DNA of 64,000 nucleotides from Mycolicibacterium pyrenivorans. Lineage in GTDB: Bacteria > Actinomycetota > Actinomycetes > Mycobacteriales > Mycobacteriaceae. Under the pieces are notes generated by a model. The model was not told the origin of the DNA. It saw only the letters and a list, made by a program, of their open reading frames with translations, and did no database searches. The position numbers were made by a program, and so were the translations under genes. Each line of letters begins with the position of its first letter. The first letter of the stretch is position 1. The stretch is from assembly GCF_025821625.1 (NCBI RefSeq), contig NZ_JACKSH010000018.1, positions 62,001-126,000 of the forward strand. The letters are read 5' to 3'. Positions 1 through 9,085 of the stretch are shown piece after piece.

Positions 1-926
1 CCGTGGCACTGGCGTCGGCACGGGCGCTGGAGTACGACTACGTCATCTACGCGGTCGGCAGTACCGGTGCCGTCCCGGCGGCGGTGCCCGGCGCCGCCGA
101 ATTCGCCTATCCCGTAGCGGAGTTGGAGCAGGCGCAACGGGCACGGGATGCACTCGTCGAGCTACACCGTGACGCACCGGTGACGGTGGTCGGGGGCGGG
201 CTGACCGGTATCGAGGTCGCCACCGAGCTCGCCGAGCAGGGCCGCAGGGTCACGTTGGTCTGCGGCGGCCGGCTGGGACCGTCGCTGTCCGCGCCGGGCC
301 GCCGATCGGTGGCCAAGGTGATGGCCAAGCTGCGGGTCGCGGTGCTGGAATCCGACGTGGTGACCGAAGTCCGCCCCGACGCGGTGGTCTTCGCCGACGG
401 CGCCGTCCGCCCGAGCGCGCTGACCATCTGGACCGCGGGCTTCGGCGTACCCGATCTCGCGGCCACCAGCGGACTGCGCACCGATGCCATGGGTCGCCTG
501 CTCACCGACGAGACGCTGACCAGCGTCTCCGACACCCGGATCATCGCCACCGGGGATTGCGCGTCACCGTCGGGAGTTCCCCTGCGGATGTGCTGCGCGA
601 CGGCCTCACAACTCGGGCCGCAGGCGGGCAACACCGTACTCAGCCGGATCGCGGGTGCCGAACCGGCGGTGCTGGAGTACGGCTTCGCGGGCAACTCGTG
701 CACCAGCCTCGGCCGCCGTGCCGGCATCCTGCAGTTCGGCCGCAGCGACAACACGCAGATCAACGCCTACCTCGGCGGTCGCGTGGCCGCGACGGTGAAG
801 GAGATCATCTGCAGGGGCACGATCTGGGGCCTGCGCCGCCAGGCCGGCAAGCCCGGCTCCGCCTATTTCGCCAAGGGCGCACCCCGGCCGGGGCAGCGCG
901 CGTTCGAGGAGGTCGCGGGAACGTGA
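1..926 (+). CDS. FAD/NAD-dependent oxidoreductase, copy 1 (5' end outside window)
   Basis: This is the C-terminal three quarters of a pyridine nucleotide-disulfide oxidoreductase of the NDH-2/AIF-like type. The reading frame is already open at base 3 and aligns with the second copy at 1947-3128 from its residue 85 or so onward. Visible are the NAD-binding VVGGGLTGIE motif, the TIWTAGFGVPDLA stretch and the C-terminal FAD-contact ATGDCASP motif. Substrate and electron acceptor cannot be told from sequence. The stop codon overlaps the GTG start of the sigma factor gene (GTGA), so the two are translationally coupled; oxidoreductases are common partners of ECF41 sigma factors. The start codon and promoter lie left of the window. 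Confidence 0.85.
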   Translation, partial: VALASARALEYDYVIYAVGSTGAVPAAVPGAAEFAYPVAELEQAQRARDALVELHRDAPVTVVGGGLTGIEVATELAEQGRRVTLVCGGRLGPSLSAPGRRSVAKVMAKLRVAVLESDVVTEVRPDAVVFADGAVRPSALTIWTAGFGVPDLAATSGLRTDAMGRLLTDETLTSVSDTRIIATGDCASPSGVPLRMCCATASQLGPQAGNTVLSRIAGAEPAVLEYGFAGNSCTSLGRRAGILQFGRSDNTQINAYLGGRVAATVKEIICRGTIWGLRRQAGKPGSAYFAKGAPRPGQRAFEEVAGT

Positions 927-1840
927 CCACCACCGGCCCGGCCGACGGTGACCACGCCGCGCGCTTCACCCACCTGCGGCCGCTACTGTTCACGATCGCC
1001 TACGAGATCCTTGGCTCGGCAACCGAATCCGACGACGTGCTGCAGGACAGCTATCTGCGCTGGGCGGATGTCGACCTCGCCACGGTACGGGACTCCAAGG
1101 CGTTTCTGGCGCAGTTGGTGACCCGGGAGGCGCTCAACGCGGTACGCACCCGCACGCGTCGACGGGAGGACTACGTCGGCCCGTGGCTGCCCGAACCGCT
1201 GCTGCTCGACGACCGCGACGCCTCCGCCGACATCGTTCTGGCCGAATCGGTTTCGATGGCGATGCTCATTCTGCTCGAGACGCTGACCCCCGATGAGCGC
1301 GCGGTGTTCGTGCTGCACGAGGTCTTCGGCTTCGACTACGACGAGATCGCCTCCGCGGTGACGAAGTCCGTCGCCATGGTGCGTCAGATGGCGCACCGTG
1401 CACGGGAACACGTACACGCGCGCCGGAAACGGTTCGGGCCTGTCGACACCGCCTGGACGGCACAGATCACCGAACGGTTCCTGGCCGCGGCTCACACCGG
1501 CGACGTCGACGGTCTGCTCGGCCTGCTTGCGCCGCATGTCACGTGGACGGCCGACAGCGGCGGCAAGGCCAAGGCGATTCGGCGGCCGGTGGTGGGCGCG
1601 AAGCGGGTTGCGGCACTCATCGCGAGCTTCTTCCGGGTGGCGCCGCAGGTGTTTCCCGACCTTCGCGTCGAGACGGCCGTCTACAACAACGCCCCCGCGG
1701 TCCTCGCCTACAGCGGCGACCGCCTGCAGGGAATGTTCCTGGTCGAAGTCGTCGAGGACAAGATCACCAACTTCTACGCGGTGGTGAATCCGGACAAGCT
1801 CGCCGGGATCACGATCCCCAGGAAGCTCAGCAGACAGTGA
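923..1840 (+). CDS. ECF41-type RNA polymerase sigma factor (SigJ-like), copy 1
   Basis: 305 residues, GTG start chosen because GAGGAGGT lies about 8 nt upstream and the start overlaps the previous stop. Sigma region 2 (LRPLLFTIAYEILGS, then DDVLQDSYLRW) is followed by region 4 (LTPDERAVFVLHEVFGF through VRQMAHRAREH) and a C-terminal SnoaL-like domain. That domain has the two family marks known for ECF41: a D-x-G-G-K type motif (ADSGGK) and NPDKL near the end. In this family the fused domain, not a separate anti-sigma factor, controls activity. It probably drives transcription of the adjacent oxidoreductase genes. M. tuberculosis SigJ is the nearest named relative. The inducing signal is unknown. 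Confidence 0.9.
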   Translation: MTTTGPADGDHAARFTHLRPLLFTIAYEILGSATESDDVLQDSYLRWADVDLATVRDSKAFLAQLVTREALNAVRTRTRRREDYVGPWLPEPLLLDDRDASADIVLAESVSMAMLILLETLTPDERAVFVLHEVFGFDYDEIASAVTKSVAMVRQMAHRAREHVHARRKRFGPVDTAWTAQITERFLAAAHTGDVDGLLGLLAPHVTWTADSGGKAKAIRRPVVGAKRVAALIASFFRVAPQVFPDLRVETAVYNNAPAVLAYSGDRLQGMFLVEVVEDKITNFYAVVNPDKLAGITIPRKLSRQ

Positions 1841-1865
1841 TCTCCACCACAGCCGGCCCAGATGG

Positions 1866-1892
1866 TGTCACACTCCGATGATGCGAGGTGTC
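1866..1892 (+). promoter_or_regulatory. ECF41-like promoter upstream of oxidoreductase copy 2
   Basis: TGTCACA at 1866-1872, a 16-base spacer, then TGTC at 1889-1892. The ECF41 promoter consensus, as I recall it, is TGTCACA, 16 bases, CGTC. It lies 55 bases before the ATG of the second oxidoreductase, so copy 2 of the module can be transcribed independently and may be autoregulated by either sigma factor. Inferred from motif match only. Confidence 0.6.
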
Positions 1893-1946
1893 TCGAGGTC
1901 AGACCGGCCCGACGATGGGCCGGGAAACCTCGAAGGAGCAAGAAGA

Positions 1947-3128
1947 ATGACCTCGAACCAGACCACCGTGTTGGTGATCGGCGGCGGGTACGCCGGTGTG
2001 ATGGCGGCCAACCGACTGAAGTCACGTGACGATGTGCGCGTGAAACTGCTCAACCCGCGCCCGCAGTTCGTGGAGCGGATCCGGCTGCATCAGCTTGCCG
2101 CCGATGGCCGGCCAGACAGCACTGTCGCGGTCGCGGATTTCGGCAAGGTCCTCAACGACGGCGTGCAGTTGGTCGTCGACAGCGCCGAACGGATCGACGC
2201 CGCCGCCCGTCAGGTTTTTCTGAGTTCCGGCGAGACGATGGACTACGACTATCTGGTGTACGCGGTCGGCAGCACCGGGGTGGTGCCGACCTCGGTTCCC
2301 GGCGCGGTCGAATTCGCCTTCCCGCTGGCCGAGTTGGAGCAGGCGCAGCGGTTGCGCGGGCGGCTGGCCGACGTGCCTCAGTCGGCGCCGATCGTCGTCG
2401 TCGGCGGCGGGCTGACCGGCATCGAGGCGGCAGCGGAGTTCGCGGAGGCGGGCCGGTCGGTGACGCTCGTCGGCGAACTGGCCCCGTCGTTGAGCGAACC
2501 GGGACGGCGGTCGGTGGCCAAGCGGCTGCGCAGGCTCGGCGTCGCGGTCGTCGAAACGATGGTCACCGAGGTGACCGCATCGGCGGTGGTGCTCGCCGAC
2601 GGGCGCGCGGTGCCGAGCGCGGTCACCGTGTGGACCGCGGGCTTCGGGGTGCCCGGCCTGGCCGCCGCCAGCGGCCTGACCACCGACGGCGACGGTCGTG
2701 TCGTCACCGACGAGACGCTGACCTCGCTGGACAGTCCGTACATCGTCGCCGCCGGGGACGCCGCGTCGCCGTCACGGCTTCCCTACCGGATGAGCTGCCA
2801 GGCGGGCCTTCCGCTCGGCGCTCAGGCGGCCGACACCGTGCTGGCCCGGATCGCGGGCACCGAGGCGGCCGACGCGACGGTCCCGATGACGGGACAGTGC
2901 ATCAGCCTGGGCCGCGGCGCCGGAACCGTGCAGATCCAACGCAAGGACGACACGCCGATGAACATCTACGTCGGTGGCCGCGCGGGTGCGTTCGTCAAGG
3001 AGCAGGTGTGCCGGTGGACCCTCAAGTGGCTGGCCGGAGAAGCCACCAAGCCGGGTTCCTACAAGTCACCCAACGGACCCGACCGCACCGAGCAGATCGC
3101 CGCGGCCGAGGGGGTGCAGATCCGATGA
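1947..3128 (+). CDS. FAD/NAD-dependent oxidoreductase, copy 2
   Basis: 393 residues, full length for NDH-2/AIF-like single-domain-pair flavoproteins. The N-terminal FAD-binding glycine motif is at about residues 8-18 (VLVIGGGYAG), the NAD-binding VVGGGLTGIE at 151-160, and AAGDAASPS near residue 275 contacts FAD. No membrane segment is evident, so it is probably cytosolic or peripheral. The start is the ATG preceded by GAAGGAGC, downstream of an ECF41-like promoter. It is clearly a tandem paralogue of the gene at the window's left edge, both in sequence and in being coupled to a sigma factor gene by a four-base overlap. The substrate is unknown. Confidence 0.88.
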   Translation: MTSNQTTVLVIGGGYAGVMAANRLKSRDDVRVKLLNPRPQFVERIRLHQLAADGRPDSTVAVADFGKVLNDGVQLVVDSAERIDAAARQVFLSSGETMDYDYLVYAVGSTGVVPTSVPGAVEFAFPLAELEQAQRLRGRLADVPQSAPIVVVGGGLTGIEAAAEFAEAGRSVTLVGELAPSLSEPGRRSVAKRLRRLGVAVVETMVTEVTASAVVLADGRAVPSAVTVWTAGFGVPGLAAASGLTTDGDGRVVTDETLTSLDSPYIVAAGDAASPSRLPYRMSCQAGLPLGAQAADTVLARIAGTEAADATVPMTGQCISLGRGAGTVQIQRKDDTPMNIYVGGRAGAFVKEQVCRWTLKWLAGEATKPGSYKSPNGPDRTEQIAAAEGVQIR

Positions 3129-4021
3129 CGACCAAGCCGGGTGACGAACACGTCGAACGATTCACCGCCCTGCGGCCGCTGCTGTTCACGATCGCCTACG
3201 AAATCCTGGGCAGCGCAACCGAATCCGACGACGTCCTGCAGGAGAGCTACCTGCGATGGGCCGAGGTGGACCTGTCGAGGATCACCGACACCAAGGCCTA
3301 CCTCGCCCAGCTCGTCACCCGGCAGTCGTTGAACGCGCTGCGGGCCCAGTCCCGGCGCCGCGAGGACTACATCGGCCCGTGGCTGCCCGAGCCGCTGTTG
3401 ACCGAACAGGACGCGTCCGCCGATGTGGTGCTTGCCGAATCCGTGTCGATGGCGATGCTGGTGGTCCTGGAGACGCTGAGCCCCGACGAGCGTGCGGTGT
3501 TCGTGCTGCGGGAGGTGTTCGGGTTCTCCCACGACGAGATCGCCTCGACGATCGGCAAGTCCACCGCCGCGGTGCGCCAGATGGCGCACCGGTCACGCGA
3601 ACATGTGCAGTCACGACGCAAGCGGTTCGAGCCCGTCGACCCCAAGGTGTCCACCGAGATCACCACGCGCTTCTTCACCGCGGCGGCCACCGGTGACCTC
3701 GACGGGCTGATGGCCATGCTGGCGCCGGACGTGGTGTGGACCGCCGACAGCGACGGCAAGGTCAGCGCGGCCCGCAGGCCGGTTTCGGGCGCGGACCGGG
3801 TCGCGCGTCTGATCCTGGGCTTCGTGCGACTCGCAGGCGCCGAGGGCAGGGTGGAGTCCGCGGTCTACAACAGCGCACCCGCGCTGCTGCTCTATCTCGG
3901 CGAGCACCTCGAGGGCGTGGTGTCGTTCGAGGTGATCGACGGCAAGATCACCAACTTCTACGCGATGCGCAACCCCGAGAAGCTGAGCACCGTCACCGTG
4001 CCCCGGCGCATCAGCCGATAG
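3125..4021 (+). CDS. ECF41-type RNA polymerase sigma factor (SigJ-like), copy 2
   Basis: 298 residues; the ATG overlaps the stop of the oxidoreductase (ATGA). Sigma region 2 (residues about 12-75) and region 4 (about 125-178) are nearly identical to copy 1, and the C-terminal SnoaL-like domain ends NPEKL instead of NPDKL; the glycine motif reads ADSDGK rather than ADSGGK. These are exactly the two regulatory motifs of ECF41 proteins, so the copies may differ in how tightly the C-terminal domain restrains them. The duplication covers the whole two-gene unit. The following gene (pabB) starts 44 bases downstream and is unrelated in function. Confidence 0.9.
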   Translation: MTTKPGDEHVERFTALRPLLFTIAYEILGSATESDDVLQESYLRWAEVDLSRITDTKAYLAQLVTRQSLNALRAQSRRREDYIGPWLPEPLLTEQDASADVVLAESVSMAMLVVLETLSPDERAVFVLREVFGFSHDEIASTIGKSTAAVRQMAHRSREHVQSRRKRFEPVDPKVSTEITTRFFTAAATGDLDGLMAMLAPDVVWTADSDGKVSAARRPVSGADRVARLILGFVRLAGAEGRVESAVYNSAPALLLYLGEHLEGVVSFEVIDGKITNFYAMRNPEKLSTVTVPRRISR

Positions 4022-4065
4022 CCCACGTCACGGCCGGGGCCGGTCAGGCGTGCAAGGCTTAGGCG

Positions 4066-5301
4066 GTGCGCATCGAGCGACTCACCGGCCTGGGCGACCC
4101 CCCGTCGGTGCTCTGCGCACTGGCCACGGCGGCGAGCCGCCTGGGCCTCGCGCCCCCCGCCGCGCTGATCGGTGAGTGGTTCGGATCGGGCGCCGTCATC
4201 GCGCCGACGCTGACCGCGTCCGAGGTGCCTGCGGAAGACGTCTTCGACGTGACGCCCGGCGGCCGGGCCGACGGCCCCGTCGGCGGCGGCTGGTTCGGCT
4301 ACCTGTCCTATCCGGACCCCGCGGCCGACGGGCTGGGTCCGCGGATCCCGGTCGCCGCGGGCGGCTGGTCGGACTGCGTCCTGCGATGTGACCGCAACGG
4401 CGCCTGGTGGCACGAAAGCCTTTCCGGTGCAGCGCTTCCCGAGTGGGTTACCGACGCGCTGCACGTCGTTCCGGAACATCGCCACGCCGCCATCACCTGG
4501 GGCGAGGCCGATCGGCGGGCACATCACGGGGGTGTGCTGGCTTGCCTGGAGGCCATCGCGGCAGGCGAGGTGTACCAGGCCTGCGTGTGCACGCAGTTCA
4601 CCGGAACGCTCGACGGAACGGCCATCGACTTTTTCGCCGAGTCCGTGTCCCGGACCGATCCGGCCCGGGCGGCCTACGTCGCTGGACAGTGGGGCGCGGT
4701 GGCGTCGCTGTCACCGGAGTTGTTCCTGCGCCGGTGCGGGGAGGCCATGACGTCGAGCCCGATCAAGGGCACGCTGCCTGCTCATGCCGACCCCGCCGCG
4801 TTGCGCACGTCGGTCAAGGACGTCGCGGAGAACATCATGATCGTCGACCTGGTCCGCAACGACCTGGGCCGGATAGCGCGCACCGGGTCGGTGACGGTGC
4901 CCGAACTGCTGGCGTTGCGGCCGGCGCCGGGTGTCTGGCACCTGGTGTCGACCGTGTCGGCGCGGGTGCCGGTCGACCTGCCGATGACCGCGGTGCTCGA
5001 CGCGATGTTCCCACCGGCGTCGGTGACCGGCACACCGAAAGCGCGGGCGCGGGAACTGCTCACCGGATGGGAGCCGCATCGGCGTGGGGTCTATTGCGGC
5101 ACAGTCGGGTTGGCGTCACCGATCGCGGGCCTCGAGCTGAACGTGGCCATCCGCACGGTCGAGTTCGCCGCCGACGGCACCGCGGTGCTCGGCGTCGGCG
5201 GCGGCATCACCGCGGACTCCGACCCGGCCCGCGAGTGGGACGAGTGCCTGCACAAGGCGGCGCCGATCATCAGCGCGCCCGCCTCAGTCACGCGCGCGTA
5301 G
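4066..5301 (+). CDS. pabB: aminodeoxychorismate synthase component I
   Basis: 411-residue chorismate-binding enzyme matching M. tuberculosis Rv1005c in context and sequence. It converts chorismate, with ammonia from a PabA partner, to 4-amino-4-deoxychorismate for folate synthesis. The PIKGT motif at residues 232-236 carries the lysine typical of aminodeoxychorismate synthases (anthranilate synthases have PIAGT), and ENIMIVDLVRNDLGRI with PPASVTGTPK form the chorismate/Mg site. GTG start at 4066, with no strong Shine-Dalgarno. The last 18 bases overlap the 3' end of rsmI on the other strand. No amidotransferase domain is fused to it. Confidence 0.92.
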   Translation: MRIERLTGLGDPPSVLCALATAASRLGLAPPAALIGEWFGSGAVIAPTLTASEVPAEDVFDVTPGGRADGPVGGGWFGYLSYPDPAADGLGPRIPVAAGGWSDCVLRCDRNGAWWHESLSGAALPEWVTDALHVVPEHRHAAITWGEADRRAHHGGVLACLEAIAAGEVYQACVCTQFTGTLDGTAIDFFAESVSRTDPARAAYVAGQWGAVASLSPELFLRRCGEAMTSSPIKGTLPAHADPAALRTSVKDVAENIMIVDLVRNDLGRIARTGSVTVPELLALRPAPGVWHLVSTVSARVPVDLPMTAVLDAMFPPASVTGTPKARARELLTGWEPHRRGVYCGTVGLASPIAGLELNVAIRTVEFAADGTAVLGVGGGITADSDPAREWDECLHKAAPIISAPASVTRA

Positions 5302-6120
5302 CACCGCGTCGTAGAGCTCGCGGCGTGACGGGGCTCCCGGATTCGCGGCGATCACCTGGGCGCAGGCGTCCTTGACCCGCAAGCCGTCGTCGACCAGCCG
5401 GTTCACCTCGGCCACCAGCGCGTCGGGATCGGCCTTCGGGGTGGCCCCGGCCAGCACCACGGTGATCTCACCCAGCACGCCGCCGGCGGCCCAGTCGGCG
5501 AGCTCGCCGATCGAGCCCCGCACGACCTCCTCGTGGGTTTTCGTCAGCTCCCGGCAGACCACCGCCCGCCGCTCGGGCCCGAGGACCTCCACGGCGTCGC
5601 GCAGGCAGTCGGCCAACCTGCGGGGCGACTCGAAGAACACGCAGGTCCGCGGTTCGGCGGCCAGCGTCCGCAGCCAGGACGTGCGTGCCGACTGCTTACG
5701 CGGCGCGAAACCTTCGAAGCAGAACCGCTCCGAGGGCAGGCCTGCGACGGCCAGGGCCGTCGTCACCGCGGACGGGCCGGGAAGGCACTGCACGGTGAGG
5801 TCGTTGTCGACACACGCCGACACCAGCCGGTAGCCGGGGTCGCTGATCAGCGGCATCCCGGCGTCGCTGACCAGCAACACCGTCGCGCCGCCACGGATGT
5901 CCTCGACCAGAGCAGGCACCCGGGACGCCTCGTTCTGGTCGAACAGGCTGACGACCCTGCCCGCGAGGCGGACCTCCAGCGCCTGCGCCAGCGTGCGGAT
6001 CCGCCTGGTGTCCTCTGCGGCGATCACCTCGGCACTGCCCAGGGCCCGCACCAGCCGCGCCGAGGCATCCGACGGCTGACCCAACGGCGTGGCAGCGATG
6101 AGCAGTCGGCCGGCGGTCAT
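5284..6120 (-). CDS. rsmI: 16S rRNA (cytidine-1402 2'-O)-methyltransferase
   Basis: 278 residues, tetrapyrrole-methylase fold, orthologue of Rv1003. It uses S-adenosylmethionine to 2'-O-methylate C1402 of 16S rRNA in the ribosomal P site. Recognisable motifs are LLIAATPLGQPSD at the N terminus, AAEDTRR, LVSDAGMPLISDPG (SAM site), CLPGPSAVTTALA and GEITVVLAG near the C terminus. The frame is open upstream for 92 codons, but the ATG at 6120 begins the conserved domain and gives the family's usual length. It is divergent from pmt with an 85-base intergenic space, and its tail overlaps pabB. Confidence 0.93.
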   Translation of the reverse strand: MTAGRLLIAATPLGQPSDASARLVRALGSAEVIAAEDTRRIRTLAQALEVRLAGRVVSLFDQNEASRVPALVEDIRGGATVLLVSDAGMPLISDPGYRLVSACVDNDLTVQCLPGPSAVTTALAVAGLPSERFCFEGFAPRKQSARTSWLRTLAAEPRTCVFFESPRRLADCLRDAVEVLGPERRAVVCRELTKTHEEVVRGSIGELADWAAGGVLGEITVVLAGATPKADPDALVAEVNRLVDDGLRVKDACAQVIAANPGAPSRRELYDAVLRARD

Positions 6121-6205
6121 TTCGGCGGGTTGGGCCCACGCCCGTAGGGCCGGGGAGAGCGTAGCGACCGGGGGATCGTCATCAGCACAGCCTACGATCG
6201 CAGGC

Positions 6206-7756
6206 GTGAGTGTCCCGACCGACGAACTCGTTGTTCGCCACCGGTCGGCTCCCGTGATCAGCCCAGGGCCGCTGGTGCCCGCCGCGGATTTCGGTCCGCT
6301 CGACCGGCTGCAGGGCTGGGTGATGACCGTGGTCGTCACCGCGCTTGCTGCGGTGACGCGCTTCCTCAATCTGGGGTCACCCACCGACGCCGGCACCCCG
6401 ATCTTCGACGAGAAGCACTACGCGCCGCAGGCCTGGCAGATGGTGCACAACAACGGCATCGAGGACAACCCGGGCTACGGGCTCGTGGTGCATCCGCCGG
6501 TGGGCAAACAGCTGATCGCCATCGGCGAGGCGCTGTTCGGCTACAACGGGCTGGGCTGGCGGTTCTCCACTGCGGTGTGCGGCGTCGTGCTGGTGCTCCT
6601 GGTGGTGCGGATCGCGCGCCGCATCAGCAGATCCACGCTCGTCGGCGGCGTCGCGGGTCTGCTGCTGATCGCCGACGGGGTCAGTTTCGTCACCGCGCGC
6701 ACCGCCTTGCTGGACGGGTTCCTGACGATGTTCGTCGTCGCCGCGTTCGGCTGCCTGATCGTCGACCGCGATCAGGTGCGCGAGCGCATGCACGTCGCCC
6801 TGCTCGAAGGGCGTATCGGCGAGACACCGTGGGGCCCGCGGCTGGGGGTTCGGTGGTGGCGGTTCGGCGCCGGTGTGCTGCTGGGGCTGGCCTGCGCCAC
6901 GAAGTGGTCCGGTCTGTACTTCGTGATGTTCTTCGGCTTGATGACTGTGGCGTTCGACATCGCCGCGCGCAAGCAGTACCGCGTTCCGCGGCCGTGGCTC
7001 GGGGTGTTCCGCCGCGATGTCGGCCCGTCGCTGTACGCGCTGGTGCTGATCCCGTTCGGGGTGTACCTGGCGTCGTACACGCCGTGGTTCGCCTCCGAGA
7101 CGGGGATCGACCGCTACGAGGTGGGCCGGTCCATCGGCCCCGACAGCGTGGTGCCGATTCCCGACGCGCTGCGCTCGCTGTGGCATTACACCTACGCGGC
7201 GTACCGCTTTCACTCCGGGCTGACCAACGCCGACGGCAACCATCACCCGTGGGAGTCCAAGCCGTGGACGTGGCCGATGTCGCTTCGGCCGGTGCTCTAC
7301 GCGATCGACACCGAGAACGTGCCAGGGTGCGGTGCCCAGTCGTGCGTCAAGGCCGTGATGCTGGTCGGCACCCCTGCGATGTGGTTCATCGCGGTGCCGA
7401 TACTGGCGTGGGCGGTGTGGCGCGCGTTCGTCAAGCGGGACTGGCGGTACGCGGCGCTGCTGGTGGGGTACAACGCGGGCTTCCTGCCGTGGTTCGCCGA
7501 TATCGACCGGCAGATGTACTTCTTCTACGCGTCGACCATGGCGCCGTTCCTGGTGATGATGATCGCCATGATCCTCGGCGACATCCTCTACAAACCGGGG
7601 CAGAACGCCGAGCGACGAACGCTCGGGCTGCTGGTCGTCTGTTTCTATGTCGCCCTGGTGATCACGAACTTCGCGTGGATGTACCCGATCCTCACGGGTC
7701 TGCCGATCTCGCAGCACACCTGGAACATGCAGATCTGGCTGCCCTCGTGGCGGTAG
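6206..7756 (+). CDS. pmt: polyprenyl-phosphate-mannose protein O-mannosyltransferase
   Basis: 516-residue polytopic membrane glycosyltransferase of the GT39 family, orthologue of Rv1002c. It transfers mannose from polyprenyl-phosphomannose to Ser/Thr of secreted proteins and lipoproteins as they cross the membrane. The N-terminal cytoplasmic tail is followed by a first membrane span, then the extracytoplasmic loop with the catalytic acidic pair in FDEKHYAPQAW, and about ten further hydrophobic segments. A conserved cysteine pair (PGCGAQSC) lies in a C-terminal loop. GTG start with a short divergent spacer to rsmI. Possible clients include the lipoproteins encoded downstream, as inference only. 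Confidence 0.92.
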   Translation: MSVPTDELVVRHRSAPVISPGPLVPAADFGPLDRLQGWVMTVVVTALAAVTRFLNLGSPTDAGTPIFDEKHYAPQAWQMVHNNGIEDNPGYGLVVHPPVGKQLIAIGEALFGYNGLGWRFSTAVCGVVLVLLVVRIARRISRSTLVGGVAGLLLIADGVSFVTARTALLDGFLTMFVVAAFGCLIVDRDQVRERMHVALLEGRIGETPWGPRLGVRWWRFGAGVLLGLACATKWSGLYFVMFFGLMTVAFDIAARKQYRVPRPWLGVFRRDVGPSLYALVLIPFGVYLASYTPWFASETGIDRYEVGRSIGPDSVVPIPDALRSLWHYTYAAYRFHSGLTNADGNHHPWESKPWTWPMSLRPVLYAIDTENVPGCGAQSCVKAVMLVGTPAMWFIAVPILAWAVWRAFVKRDWRYAALLVGYNAGFLPWFADIDRQMYFFYASTMAPFLVMMIAMILGDILYKPGQNAERRTLGLLVVCFYVALVITNFAWMYPILTGLPISQHTWNMQIWLPSWR

Positions 7757-7776
7757 GCGATTTCACTCCTCTGCGC

Positions 7777-7833
7777 CGAGCGTGCACACACTGTAGTCGC
7801 CGCCGCGTTTTCGCGACAGGGAATGCACGTTCG
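7777..7833. repeat. imperfect hairpin between convergent pmt and arcA
   Basis: CGAGCGTGCA at 7777-7786 pairs with TGCACGTTCG at 7824-7833 with one mismatch. The 57-base element occupies the gap between two convergent stops and has no T-tract. Its size, position and terminal CGAGCG resemble the 58-base hairpin at 61146-61203. It may be a bidirectional transcription end or a dispersed intergenic element. Confidence 0.5.
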
Positions 7834-7850
7834 CGAAAGTCCCCAACCGG

Positions 7851-9059
7851 CTAGAGCGGGTCGCGGGCGACCGGGCACGACATACACCGGGGCCCGCCGC
7901 GGCCGGTGCCGAGCTCCGAGGCGGAGATGGGCAGCACCTCGATGCCCGAATCGGCAAGGCGGGCATTGGTTTCGGTGTTGCGCTCATAGGCCACCACCAC
8001 GCCGGGCGCCACCGCCAACGTGTTGTTGCCGTCGTCCCACTGCTCGCGCTCCGCGGTGACGGGGTCCAGGCCGGTGTCGATGACCCGCAGCTTGCCGATG
8101 CCCATCGCCTCCGCCGCGGCGTTGACGAACGGCGCCGCGCCGTCGATCTTCACTCCGCCGGACGAACTGCGAATCGTGAACGCCGTCAACGAGTCCACGA
8201 TGTTGGGGTACATCACGACCGCATCGGTGTCGACCATCGTGCACACGGTGTCGAGGTGCATCTGGGCACGCTCCTGCGCGATCGGCACCGCCAGCACCGT
8301 GTGCGCGAGGCCGTCGTCGAACAGGGTGCGGGCCAACGCCTCCGCGCCCGCGGGGGTGGTGCGCTCGCCCACGCCCACTGCCACCACCCCGGGCGCCAGC
8401 AGGAGCACGTCGCCGCCCTCGACGGGCGCCGATCGTGACTCGTAGGCCCGGCGCACGCCGAGGAACCGCGGATGGTGGGCGTAGATCACGTCGGTCAGCG
8501 ACGTCTCACGCCCCCTGGCAGGCAGTGCCAGCGACGTGATCGCCACGCGCGGCCCGATCCAGAACGACGAGTCCCTGGCGAAGAGCAGGTTGGGCAGTGG
8601 GTCGATGACGAAGTCCCCGCCGTGGTGCATGCGCCGCACCAGCGACAGTTCGTTCTCCCCGAAGGGCAACTCGTCGAACGTCATGCCGGCCATCAGCACG
8701 TGCGCAAGGGCGTCCGCGCCGAGGGTCCGCAGATACGTCGAGAGCTCCTGGGCCAGAGGCAGACCCAGCCGTCGGGCGTCGACCGCGGCCGAGATTCCGT
8801 GCATGCGCGCCGCGCCGCTGTTGGCGAGCGCCTCGGTCAGCAGGTCACCGAGCAGCAGCACCTCGACGCCCCGCGACCGCAGCAGCGCTGCGAACGCGTC
8901 ATGCTCCTCCTGGGCCCTGGCCACCCACGGCAGGCCGTCGAACAACAGCGTGTCGTTGTTTCGTGGTGTGAGCCGCTGCAATTCGGGTCCCGGCCGGTGC
9001 AGGATGACGACCCGCAGCGTGCCGACCTCCGAATTGCACCCCAACACAGCGTCCGTCAC
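7851..9059 (-). CDS. arcA: arginine deiminase
   Basis: 402 residues from the GTG at 9059, the same length as I recall for Rv1001. It hydrolyses L-arginine to citrulline and ammonia. Conserved catalytic elements are the [10 protein letters not shown] region, [10 protein letters not shown], the [10 protein letters not shown] histidine-aspartate region and the nucleophilic cysteine in GPRCMSCP at the C terminus. No ornithine carbamoyltransferase or carbamate kinase gene is adjacent, so this is a solitary deiminase as in M. tuberculosis. Its start lies 27 bases from a SoxR-type palindrome shared with the divergent soxR gene, so redox control is possible. A start at the upstream ATG (9092) would place that operator inside the coding region and is less likely. 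Confidence 0.92.
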   Translation of the reverse strand: MTDAVLGCNSEVGTLRVVILHRPGPELQRLTPRNNDTLLFDGLPWVARAQEEHDAFAALLRSRGVEVLLLGDLLTEALANSGAARMHGISAAVDARRLGLPLAQELSTYLRTLGADALAHVLMAGMTFDELPFGENELSLVRRMHHGGDFVIDPLPNLLFARDSSFWIGPRVAITSLALPARGRETSLTDVIYAHHPRFLGVRRAYESRSAPVEGGDVLLLAPGVVAVGVGERTTPAGAEALARTLFDDGLAHTVLAVPIAQERAQMHLDTVCTMVDTDAVVMYPNIVDSLTAFTIRSSSGGVKIDGAAPFVNAAAEAMGIGKLRVIDTGLDPVTAEREQWDDGNNTLAVAPGVVVAYERNTETNARLADSGIEVLPISASELGTGRGGPRCMSCPVARDPL

Positions 9060-9085
9060 ATCTAGCACCGTAACCCCAAAAGGCC

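Noticed and set aside
557..922. N-terminal extension of sigma factor copy 1
   Set aside because: The upstream frame overlaps the oxidoreductase gene and lacks resemblance; the GTG at 923 has a good ribosome site and overlaps the stop.
6377..7717. 446-codon open frame on the minus strand
   Set aside because: Antisense to pmt, His/Arg/Gln-rich without any family motif.
7851..9059. Complete arginine deiminase operon
   Set aside because: No carbamate kinase, ornithine carbamoyltransferase or antiporter gene adjoins arcA.
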